The notes under the pieces are model-generated. The model ran no database searches. It worked only from the letters and a program-made list of their open reading frames with translations, and was not told the DNA's origin. Both the position numbers and the translations under genes were made by a program. Shown one piece after another: positions 23,269 through 34,400 of a stretch of 35,566 bases of DNA. The stretch is from an uncultured Bacteroidales bacterium (GTDB lineage Bacteria > Bacteroidota > Bacteroidia > Bacteroidales > Paludibacteraceae), in assembly GCA_900317885.1 (NCBI GenBank), contig ONIM01000009.1:1-35566 (forward strand). Reading direction: 5' to 3'. Position 1 is the first letter of the stretch; each line of letters begins with the position of its first letter.

Positions 23269-24867
23269 ATGAAAAAAGTAAAGTATCTTTTGATCGTAAT
23301 GGTGGCAATGGCGGCCGTATCGTGCCAGCAACGTGAGTTAAATACTCGTGTGAGCAACACCACCGGATGGAATTATTTCGACCAACGTACTACTAATTTC
23401 CAGGCCAATGAAGGAGTAGGAAATGTGAACCCGGTAGGTATGGTGCCTATTCAGGGTGGTTCGTTCACGGTAGGCGAGAAGGATGAGTTCCTGACCGCTC
23501 CGCGTAATAACGAGACCCGTACGCTGACGGTTAGTTCGTTCTATATGGATAAGTACGAGGTGACGAACCTGAACTGGAACGAGTATCTCCACTGGTTGGA
23601 GTTCGTGTTCGGTCCGGTAGCGCCGGAGTTGGTTGATCAGGCTCGCCCGGATCATAAGGTATGGCGTGAGGATCTGGCGTACAACGATCCGTACGAGGAT
23701 AACTATTTTGAGCACCCTGCGTTCTCCTTCTATCCGGTAGTAGGTGTGACCTGGGAGCAAGCTATGGCGTATTGCCAGTGGCGTACCGACCGTGTGAACG
23801 AGATGGCGTTGATCAATGCCGGCGCTATTGTTATTCCTCCGTTCGCTGATCTCCAGCCTACCGATGATGAAGGTTACAAAGATGAGTGGGAGCAGGAGAC
23901 CGGCTATGAGATGTACTCGTACGAGGAGGTTAGTCCTGAGGATCCGGAGCAGACGGTTACGATGTATCGCCCGAGTTACGAGTGGATCCGCGATAAGTTT
24001 GTATTCAATACCGAGAAATATCTGATGGACGATACGTATCAGCCTGAGTATGGTCGTCGTCCGAAGTTCGATAGCTATGGAGCGGAGCGTAAGGTGAATA
24101 TCGCCGATGGTATCTTCGTTACCGGTTATCGTCTGCCTACCGAGGCTGAGTGGGAGTTTGCCGCTTATGCGCCGGTTGCCGGAGAGGACGGACTGACCAT
24201 CGAGGGTAAGGTATATCCGTGGAGCGGTTATCATCCGCGTGATATGAGTAAGAAGAACTTGGGCCAGATGCAGGCTAACTTCGTTCGCGGTCGCGGCGAT
24301 ATGATGGGTGTCAGCGGTGCGCTGAACGACCGTCGTGTGATCACCAACCCTGTTGATGAGTTCGCCCCGAATGACTTCGGTCTGTATAACATGGCGGGTA
24401 ACGTCAACGAGTGGGTAATGGATGTTTACCGCGAGACGACCTATCAGGAGACCAGCGAGTACAACTCCTATCGTGGTAATATCTATAGCCGTCCGGTACT
24501 GGATGAGAATGGTAAATTCGAGATGGATTCCGTAGGTTGCATCAAGATCACCTGGGGTAAAGAGGATGATAAACGCGACGTATTGGATGGCGACTTCGCC
24601 AGCCTGATCGATACCGATTATCCGCTGGATACTACCGGTGTGGCAAACTTGAGCGAGGTGAAGACCGATCCGACCGACATCCTGGCTCCGCGCGTAACGA
24701 AGAAGAGCCGTGTATATAAAGGTGGTTCGTGGGCTGACCGTATTTATTGGTTGAACCCCTCTACCCGTCGTTACATGGATCAAGATAAGGCATCGTCCAA
24801 GATTGGATTCCGCTGCGCAATGAGTACGCTGGGTGATCAGATCCCGGGTACGCCTGTTCAGCGTTAA
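23269..24867 (+). CDS. gldJ: GldJ-like lipoprotein of the type IX secretion/gliding machinery
   Basis: The 532-residue protein starts with a lipoprotein signal (lipobox AVSC near residue 21). It carries a formylglycine-generating-enzyme/sulfatase-modifying-factor fold: VPIQGGSFTVG (about 60), FYMDKYEVTNLNW, GYRLPTEAEWEFAAYAP, NMAGNVNEWVMDVYR, KGGSWADRIYW and the closing IGFRCAMS. This architecture is shared by GldJ and GldK/PorK, lipoproteins required for type IX secretion. The N-terminal TGWNYFDQ stretch and the lack of adjacent porL/M/N genes favour GldJ. The TTG-type start at 23236 is rejected since ATG 23269 begins the signal. gcvH follows after 30 bases. Confidence 0.85.
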   Translation: MKKVKYLLIVMVAMAAVSCQQRELNTRVSNTTGWNYFDQRTTNFQANEGVGNVNPVGMVPIQGGSFTVGEKDEFLTAPRNNETRTLTVSSFYMDKYEVTNLNWNEYLHWLEFVFGPVAPELVDQARPDHKVWREDLAYNDPYEDNYFEHPAFSFYPVVGVTWEQAMAYCQWRTDRVNEMALINAGAIVIPPFADLQPTDDEGYKDEWEQETGYEMYSYEEVSPEDPEQTVTMYRPSYEWIRDKFVFNTEKYLMDDTYQPEYGRRPKFDSYGAERKVNIADGIFVTGYRLPTEAEWEFAAYAPVAGEDGLTIEGKVYPWSGYHPRDMSKKNLGQMQANFVRGRGDMMGVSGALNDRRVITNPVDEFAPNDFGLYNMAGNVNEWVMDVYRETTYQETSEYNSYRGNIYSRPVLDENGKFEMDSVGCIKITWGKEDDKRDVLDGDFASLIDTDYPLDTTGVANLSEVKTDPTDILAPRVTKKSRVYKGGSWADRIYWLNPSTRRYMDQDKASSKIGFRCAMSTLGDQIPGTPVQR

Positions 24868-24897
24868 GAGAGTTTAGAGTTTAAAGTTTAAAGATAT

Positions 24898-25272
24898 ATG
24901 AATTTTCCTGAGAATATCAAATACACCAGCGAACACGAGTGGATTCGCGTAGAGGGTGACGAGGCATACGTCGGTATTACCGATTATGCACAATCGGAGT
25001 TAGGCGAGATCGTCTTTATCGACGTGCCTACAGTAGGCGAGACGGTAGGTCAAGGTGAGGTCTTCGGATCCATTGAGGCTGTGAAGACCGTAAGCGACCT
25101 GAATATGCCGGTATCGGGCGAGGTGCTGGAGTTGAACGAAGAGTTGGACGCTGCGCCGGAGTTGGTTAATAACGACCCGTATGGCCAGGGATGGATCATC
25201 AAGATCAGCGTCAAGGATGCGTCGGAGCTGGATAAGCTGATGGACGCTAAGGCATACCAGGCAAGCCTCTAA
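24898..25272 (+). CDS. gcvH: Glycine cleavage system H protein
   Basis: The product shuttles the methylamine intermediate on a lipoyl group in glycine cleavage. The 124-residue protein is full length, with the lipoylation site at Lys63 in [10 protein letters not shown] (usually ESVKAASD) and the conserved [21 protein letters not shown]-terminus. It begins 30 bases after the gldJ-like gene, with short AGTTTA repeats between, so the two may be co-transcribed although functionally unrelated. A strong terminator follows at 25305. No gcvT or gcvP genes lie in the window. Confidence 0.96.
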   Translation: MNFPENIKYTSEHEWIRVEGDEAYVGITDYAQSELGEIVFIDVPTVGETVGQGEVFGSIEAVKTVSDLNMPVSGEVLELNEELDAAPELVNNDPYGQGWIIKISVKDASELDKLMDAKAYQASL

Positions 25273-25304
25273 GCGCTCACGCGTACACGCGTACATATTA
25301 TTTT

Positions 25305-25340
25305 AAGGAGAGTATCGGATAGGTACTCTCCTTCTTTTAT
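25305..25340 (+). terminator. Terminator after gcvH
   Basis: Perfect 10-bp stem AAGGAGAGTA/TACTCTCCTT with a nine-base loop, followed by CTTTTAT. Confidence 0.85.
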
Positions 25341-25392
25341 GTAATCTAAAGATAGCAAAAGAAAGAAAAAAAACACTTTTTTTCTCTTTTTG

Positions 25393-25423
25393 TTGCGTAT
25401 TTGACAGAAAAAGTGTAAATTTG
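25393..25423 (+). promoter_or_regulatory. Promoter of the giant secreted-protein gene
   Basis: TTG at 25393-25395 (in TTGCGTAT) and TAAATTTG at 25416-25423, spaced 20 bases. It leaves a leader of about 50 bases before ATG 25483. Confidence 0.8.
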
Positions 25424-25482
25424 CGCCCAAATTTTTGTTTTTTATAGCAGTTGGATAAAAAATCATTAATTATTTATAACGT

Positions 25483-28400
25483 ATGAAGAAACATTTGCTC
25501 ATGTTTTTGGCAGCCGTGATGGCTACTACAATGAGTCTCAATGCCCGCACGGTGTTGATCGATGAGGGTTTTGAGAATGGTATTCAGGAGTCGGTATGGA
25601 CTCAGGTTTTTGTATCGGGCGAGATGCCTTGGGGCATTGAGAGCGTGGAAGAGAACCTGATGTGGCCCAGTACCGTAAAGGAAGGTACTCACCGTGCTTT
25701 TTTGCGTAATAACACGGGTGAGACGCAGGGGTATAAGACCCGCTTGGTGAGCCAGGTGATGAACCTCAGTCCGGCGAGAGTCTATCTGCCGTCTCTGTCC
25801 TTCTGGTTCGCGAATCCGAAATGGGGTGCTGACCGCGACTCGCTGCGTGTGCTTTATCGTACCAGCTCCTATTCCCCTTGGAAGACGATGGCGGAGTTGA
25901 CATCCGAAGGCTCCGACTGGCAGTACGTGAAGTTATCGCTGCCGGAGGTAGGATCGACCTATCAGATTGCGTTTGAGGGTACGGATAACTTGGGCCGTGG
26001 TATTGTACTGGATGACATCAAGTTGCAGTCGGCGCCGGATTGTACCATTCCGATGGATATTACGGTGTTCAACAAGGGTGCCGGTAAGGTCAATATCGCA
26101 TGGCAGGCAAGTTGGGATGCCAATGCATTTGAGGTAATCGTTTCGAAGGATACCATTGAGCCGGACCGTATTGAGGAGATCGAGGCGGAGACGCCGGAGA
26201 AGATCGCCTACCATAGCCAGGTATCCGGTAATGTGCAGAACTGCGATGTAAGCCTGGTGAGCGGTGAGTTCTATCTGGTGTATATCCGCTCGATATGTGA
26301 CGATGAGATGAGCGCATGGAGTAGTGAGGCTACGGAGGAGGGACCATTCGGTTTCCGCGTCCGTATGACCAAGCAGGTGCCCTTCACGGAGCGATTCAAC
26401 TATGCTACCGGCGTAGTGCGTGACGAAGACTGGAGTTGGGGAGGCAATACCGGTAATACCAATCCGTATGTAAACTCCTCGACGAAAGGAAACGCCCGTG
26501 CTTATTACTCGCCGGATACGACGGCAGCCGTGATTTTCTCCGGTGGAGCGACTAATTCGCCTTCTACTTTCATCCCGGCGGACCGCTATGTCTATATGGC
26601 TACGCCGGCGTTGACGGACTCGACGAACGATGATTTTCATATCAACCAATTGCAAGTACATTTCTGGAGCACCGTATATACGAATACGGGTCGTCAGAAC
26701 GGTCGTGGTATCATCGTCGGTGTGATGGATGATCCGGACGACGTGACTACTTTCCAACCGGTGGATACCGTGACGGTTTGGGGTAATAAGACCTTCCAGG
26801 AGAATATCGTGGATCTCGGTTCGTATCAGGGAACCGGTTCCTACGTGGCTTTCGTGAGCCGTTTCGACCGTCAGAACCTCTTCTATATGGATAACCTGAC
26901 GATTGAGTACCGCAAGGATGTCAATAAGGTTACGGAGGTTAGCGTCAATCCGCGTGATACCTATGCCGATATCACCTGGAAAGGTAGCGCCGCTTCGTTC
27001 GACGTGCTTATCACGAATGCGGAGGTCAATCCCAATAACCCGGCTCAGGAGGCTATCGTGGATCAGGCTACGGTGACGACCAACCACTATCAATGCGATC
27101 AGCTGGAGGCGAATCATAGTTGGAATCGGCCCTACTACGTATACGTCAAAGCAGCCGGTATGGATTGGTCCTACCGCTATCCGTTCGTGACCGTAGCGCC
27201 GATGCGCGAGATCCCATATACCTTTGATTTTGAGGCAAGTACGACTACGAAATATACCATTCCAGGTATCACGGGTCAGTTTGCCGAGGGCTTAGGTATC
27301 TTTGGTAACAGCGGTTCGTATCCGGCTGTTTCTGTTAGCTCGGCGAATAGCTATGGAGGTTCAGGCCATCTGTTCCTCAGTAAACGTGGCGGTACCGACG
27401 CATGGATCACGCTGCCGATGGTTGCGGATCTGAGCGCAGTACAGGTGAAGTTCTACCTCAGCGGTAGTGCTACCTTTGATCAGGCGCACGCCACAATCGG
27501 CGTGATGTCCAATCCGATGGATATCAACACCTTCGTGCCCGTTTCGCATTTCATGCTGAACGCCACGGGCTACACGCGTTGCTATGCGAACTTCGAGAAC
27601 TACTCCGGTCCGGAGGGCGTGATCGCTATCATGTGGGACGATGTGAAGAAGATGAGCGAGAATACCATCAACTATATCGATGAGATTACCGTTGAGGAGC
27701 TCTCGGACTGCGTGCCGCCGACGAATATCGAGCTGCAAATAGAGCCGGATTCGGTGACTGTAGGTTGGGAGATCTCGCAGGCGGACGAGTGGGAACTGTT
27801 CCTCTCCCGTGTAGCGATCAAAGAGTCTGACCGTGTACATAAGACGAAAGAGCAGATTGCGGCTATGGCCGGTGTAGTGGTTGCTCAGACCCTGAACTGG
27901 TCGGATATGAGCACGAAGCCGCAGTTCGGTTTCGGAGGCCTTACTCCGCATGCCAACTACTACCTCTACGTTCGCGCTACGTGCGATACCGAGTGGTGGA
28001 GCGAGACGACCTTCGCTACGCCTTGTCGCGACGAGGCTTTCCCGTTCAAGGAGATGTTTGAGAATTATAACCTCAACGGCACCTCGGCCGGTTGTTGGCA
28101 GTTAGCCGACTACTTGGGCGTAGGTTATCCGATGATTTATAATACAGGTACTTCCTCCTCGACCAATAAGGCGCTGAATCTCTACTCTTCCGGTACTACC
28201 CACCGCTCGATAGCTATCCTGCCGACGGTGGAAGGAAACCTCTCCGATATGTTGCTTTCATTTGATGTACGTACCTATTCTTCGGGTAGCGGCATCGTGA
28301 TTGTAGGTACGATGGAGGATATCGAGGACCAGAACACCTTCGTGCCCTTTGACACCGTTTCTGTCGATGGTACGACGTTCAAGAAAGCGCGTTTCATCCT

Positions 28401-31400
28401 CTCGAATTATCACTTGGCTTACAATCAGATAGCCATCACTTCGGGTCTGGGTAAACTGATGATGAATAGCGACGTGTTGATTGATAATGTGGAGCTGAAG
28501 GATCCTTCCTGTATCGAGCCGTATGACTTCCATCAATCCTCCTATGCGCCGCATGACATCAGTCTGACCTGGAGCGGCGTGACCGATAATGATACCTGGC
28601 AGGTAAAGGTACTGACGTCTAACGTGGCTACGATAGCTATTAAGAATAATACGTATAATCATGCGTTAGCGATTGTGGACGATACGCTGGTGGTAGGTAA
28701 GAGCTTCCAGCTGGGAGGCCTCAATGCGCAGAGCACCTATTATGTCTATGTACGTGGTCTTTGTGGCGACAGCACATGGGTGAACACGCCGGCGTTAACC
28801 TCTTGTGAACTCTTGGATCCCACCAAGCCGAACAAAGAGACCTTCGATTCCTATCCCTCTGGTACGGGTTCCGTACCGAACTGCTGGTATAGCGGTAACA
28901 GCAATCCGGCGGCCACTTCTTCGTATCTGCCGTATATCTATAGCTCTTCTTCGTATGCCAGCTCGGGTATCCAGACTTTCCGTATGTATGGCTATGCATC
29001 TTATGACTATACCCCGGCATATATCGCTTCGCCGGAGATCAAATGCGATAGTCTGACGCAGATCATGGTGACCTTCAATATGTACTCAAGCTCTTCGTAC
29101 CAATGGCTCATAGGTACGATGAGCGATCCGTATGATCTGAGTACGTTCGTCGTGATTGACTCGATAAACGGTACCAGCCAGAGCGTGCAATACTCGTATG
29201 ACTTGAGCGAGTACGAGGGCGTGATACCGAGTACGGCTAAGTATATCGCTTGGCGTACGCCGTATGGCTCCACGGCGACGGCGTACCTGGATGACGTGTC
29301 GTTTGTATCGGTAGCTTGTCCGTTGACCAAACCCGGTATCTCTGAGTTGACGGGATCGAGTGTTCGTATCAGCAGTGGTCTGCGTACGGACAACGACTGG
29401 ATTTTATTGATAACGAACCAGAAGGTAAGCGAGGACGATCTGGCCGATGAGGATTACCGGGTACCGGAGTCGTGGATTGTTTATCGCGACACGATTGACA
29501 AACGCTCGAAGGAGGTCTTTGGTCTGCAGGGACAGACGAAATACTACGTGGCTACCACGACCCTTTGCGATGATACAAAGGCACCATGGAGCACCTTGTC
29601 GTTCATGACGCCTTGTGTGGCAAGAACGCCGGATGCTTTAGGTACCATCACTTTCGCCGAGGAGGATGGTTTCGAAACCGGTTCGGGAGGCGAGATGCCG
29701 TGTTGGACGGTGGGTAGCAAGACCCAAGGCGCTTCTGCTTCGTATATCCCGTACATCGAGAATACCTCCAGTACCATGCATAACGGCAAGAACTACCTGA
29801 AGTTATACGACAATGTAACGTCCTCTTCCAATTATGTGGGAGCGTATGCGATCATGCCGGAGCTGGAGGTCGATTCGATTAACAAGTACCAGGTTACTTT
29901 CTGGGGCCGCAGCTATAACTCCTCTTCCTATAATAATCAGGTGATTGTCGGAGTAGTCACTGACCCGAGCGATCTGAATACCTTCGTGGCGGTTGATACG
30001 CTGAACCTCAGTAAGAGTACGTGGGATCCGTATTCGGTAGGCTTTGAGAACTACATGGGTGACTACATGGGCGAGATGGGTAGGAACATTATGTTCCTCT
30101 CGGATTTCGGTAGAACCAACTATGCCTACATCTCCGAGGTGTCGGTTGAGCTGATTCCGAAGTGCCGTTCTATCTCTTCCTTTACGGTAGATAGCGTAGG
30201 CGAAAATGCGGCTGTCATCAGTTGGAAGGGCTATCAGGACAGCTATCGCCTCTTGCTGGCTAATAGAGCTTTGGAGGAGTCGGAGAAGAAGAGTTATCGC
30301 TATCTGCTGGATTCCATCGTGGATCACTCCGATAATATCCGGATCACGGGGCTCCAGCCGAATGCGAACTACTATGTGTATGCACAGGGTGTCTGCGAGG
30401 ACGGCGATAGTACCGCTATCTCCGTTACCTATGCTTCTTTCCGTACGACTTGTCCTACGGTAGGAGGTGCCCCGCTGCCGTTCTTTGATGACTTCGAGGG
30501 CTATGAGAAGGGAGAACCTCAACCCGGGTGCTGGCAGATTCTTTGTACAGGATCGCGTAGCATGACCTACCACGTTGTAACGGAGAATACCAACTCCGGT
30601 ACCAAGGCGATTGATGTCTGGTCAACCAGTTCCAACGGTTGTTATATCGTGCTGCCTAAGGTAGATGCCGATTTGGCGAACCTGCGTCTTACCTTCGATG
30701 CATGCTCTTGGGGCGGGTCGTCGGCTACGAAGATGTATGTCGGCGTAATGGCGGATGTCAACGATGTAACGACTTTCGTGCTGCTCAAGACCTTCGATGT
30801 GGCGGAGACGGCGGCCTATACCCATTGCTCGATGGATCTCTCCGAATACGAGCTACCCTATGATAATCTCGTTATTACGTCCGGTATTCCTAATGTAACG
30901 CAGAATACCTATGATAACTATCTGGATAACGTAGGTCTGGAGTATCTGGCTACCTGTAATGCGCCGAGACTCCGCTTTGTAGGCTCGTCCTTCAATACCG
31001 CTACGATAGCGCTCTCGCCGGCAAGGGTAGAGGATGCGCAGTGGCAGCTGGTAGTGATTGATGAGGCGACATACGCTACTATCGGTGATATCAACCAGTA
31101 TCTGAATAATGCGCAGAAGATTGATGTCAACTCGACAAATGTAGAGCTGACCGGTCTGGAGTCTGCTACCTCCTATTATATATTCGCGCGTGCGATATGT
31201 AGTGCCGAGGATATCAGTACCTGGACCCGTAACCCGATGAAGTTCAGTACCCAGTACTATTTTGCAGAGGATTATTTCTTCGGCTTTGAGAAGAACGGCG
31301 AGCTCTGGGAGCGCAGTCCGTATTCCGAGAGCGATAACTACTATCTCCATCCGGCTTTGAAGTCCGGACGTGACTCCGTAGGCACGGATATCCAGTCTTA

Positions 31401-34400
31401 TATGTACTACCCGCACAGCCGCGAGAATACGGAGGAACTCTGGTGCGCTCGTACCGGTACGGGTGCTATGTTGCTCCATGCCGACGGCAATACCTATGGA
31501 GGATACGTGATCTTCCCGTCGCTGGGCGAACCGAAGGAGCGCTCCTTCAGTTTCAAGGTGCGTCCGGGATATATCGACGGCGATTCGAAACTCCCGAAAC
31601 ATACCTTCCCGGCACAGTTCGAGGTAGGTACGATCGATAAGGAAAGAGGCTTCGAGACCTATCAGACGCTCGCTACGCTCCACTTGGATAAGCTCAATGC
31701 GACGACCAAGGCTACCAATAGAAATAACCAACTCTTCAGCAGCTACTCGCTCGATCTGGATTCTGCGACGGTGGCTACGAAACAACTCGTATTCTATCTG
31801 CCGAAGCAGACGGGTGATACAGCGAATATCTTCTTCGATGATGTGGCTTTGGACGCATCAAAGGGCTTCAGCCTCGTCTCCCTCAAGAAGGTACAGGCAG
31901 ACGGCGTAAGCGCGTTGGTAGAATGGAACGCTATCGGTGGCCCGTGGAACCTTTATATCACCACGGCTGCGGGCGTGGCGGTAGCGCAATATACAAACCT
32001 CACCACGACCTCGCAACTTGTAGAGAACCTCAACCCGCAGACCGATTATATCGCGCGTCTGGAGGCGGTTACCCCGCAATCCGGATACGTAACGACGGAT
32101 AAACTGGCCTTCCATACGCTCTGTCTGGCGCTCGAACCCGACGCACAGCACTCCTTCGTTTGGAATTTCGATAACCCCAACGACTGGGAGAAGAACGATA
32201 TCTTGGCCGGTGAGGCTGCGGATTCGCTGTACTTCAAGCCGGCTTGCTTCACGGTAGGTAAGACCTACGAGACGCCGGTCAACGGATTCCAATGGCTCAT
32301 CCAGCGCAAGGGATACGAAGCTGCCGGCCCGATGACGGGATATAATGCATCCGCCCATGTAGAGGTAGGACGCAACGACAGCCATGCCCTGCGTATCTGT
32401 ACCGCTATGAATACGGCGAACGCATACTTCAACTCGTACATCGTCCTGCCGGAACTCAATACGAATCTCGACACGATGATGATCGAGTTCTACGGACGTT
32501 GCTTCACCAATTTCGATGAGTCGTATCCTACTGCTTCGGCACGTGGTAAGATCACCGCTACGGCATGGTTAGGTAGCGCTTACAGCCAATCGCTCGTGGT
32601 CGGTACCTTGACCGATCCGGCGGATTTCAGTACGCTGCAGGTCATCGACACCGTTACTTACACCCATACCAACCTGACGACCAATACGAACGTCAACAAC
32701 GATCCCGATGGTCTCCGTTATTGGGAGCAGATGCGTCTGCCGCTGACCGGTGCGCAGGGTAAGTATATCGTCCTCTTCCAGCCGGCACCGGGTCTCTTCT
32801 ATCTCGATGACCTGAGCGTGAAACCGATTGGAAATACGATGTTTGCGCCTACGGGTACGCGTGTCATGGATGTTACGGCAAACACGGCGGACATCGCTTG
32901 GAACACCCGTTATCCGGAGCTGCCTGCAGTCGTAGTGCTCTATGGGCCTACCGGTCAGGAGCTCTTCCGCGACACCATCTCCGGTACGCAGTATCAGTTG
33001 ACGAACCTGCAGCCGGGTATGAACTATCAATGGATCGTTTATCAGCTCAAGGAGAATGAGGCTTCTCCGGCTTCCAAACCCTTCGCCTTCGTTACGGACT
33101 GTGCTCCGATAGCGCCGGAGTTCTTCGCCGGTTTCGAGCCGCGCGAGGGATGGGCTGCTATTAATGGTCAACCTGCTTATACCCAGAACCTCTGCTGGTA
33201 CTATGGCGACGCTGTTCAGGGAGAATGGAAGTCTTCGACTTACGACCCGTATAACCAGGCGAATACGAATGACTTCAGCTATAGCTACTCCGGTGAGCAT
33301 GCGCTGGTGATGAGGGCTTCGTATAGCAGCCGTGCTGCCGCTACTTACCAACCGTATGTGGCGCTGCCGCAGATGGATGTACAGGCTTACGATACGCTTC
33401 AGGTACGCTTTATGATGCGCCCGGCGTTCGTATCTGCTGCAAACGACTCCGTCCTGCAATCCTTCACGGGTTCGGCGTACTCGAAGTCGATTATCGTCGG
33501 TACGATGACCGATCCGGCAAATGCAGCTACCTTCGTGCCTATCGATACGGTAACCTACGACGGTACGCTCTCGCCTGCGAACGAAGCCAATGCGGCCAAT
33601 AACTTCCTCTTCCAGGATTGCCACGTAGAGCTCAGAGGCGCTACAGGGCCGTATATCGCCCTCATGACTTCCTTCTATGCGAAGGGTAGCTCCGCGCAGA
33701 AGACCGGTGACTACGTCTGGATCGATGACCTCTCCTTCGAGCGTATCTCCGAGTGTAAGGATCCGACCGGCCTGCAAGCTCTGACTATCGGTAGCGTTTA
33801 TGCCGATCTCGCTTGGAACGGTATCGACTCGGCCGGCAGCTATCTGCTCCAGGTTTCGACCGATCCGTATTTCGCGGACGAAGAGGCATTTGTCTTTAAC
33901 GAAGCAGTATCTTCGAACTCCTATAGAGTGGACCACCTGCAACCGCAAACGACCTACGTATGGCGTGTTCAGGCGATCTGCGGCGAACGTTGGGGTGAGA
34001 GTGCTTTCTCGCAGAAGGCTACCTTCAAGACTTCCCGCAGCCCGTACTTCCTCGAGGAATGTACGACGAATCTCAACGCCAACGAATGGACCTTCAGTAA
34101 GACCCACGCGGATATCATCGTCGATTCGACAGGTGTCATCACCCGCGGTGTGGATAACTGGGGATTCACCCGTACCACGAATAGCTACGGCCTCGAAGGA
34201 TCGCACTATATGGCACAGGGATACTCTGCGGACTTCCACTGGCTCATCACGCCGAACTTCTTCCTCCCGGAGAACGATAGCGTACATTTCTCCATGGATC
34301 TGGCGCTCACGGCTTGTAACACAGCCCACTTGGCTACTTCCAACGCCGTAACCGATAACGATATGAAGGATGACTTCTTCTTCATGATCATCATCTCCGA

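Noticed and set aside
23338-24783. 481-codon open frame on the minus strand
   Set aside because: Antisense to the gldJ-like gene, which has a lipoprotein signal and a full family fold. The antisense product is low in plausible structure and has no promoter.
24868-24897. Short AGTTTA/AAGTTTA repeats between the gldJ-like gene and gcvH
   Set aside because: Only about three imperfect units in a 30-base gap. Not enough to call a functional repeat.
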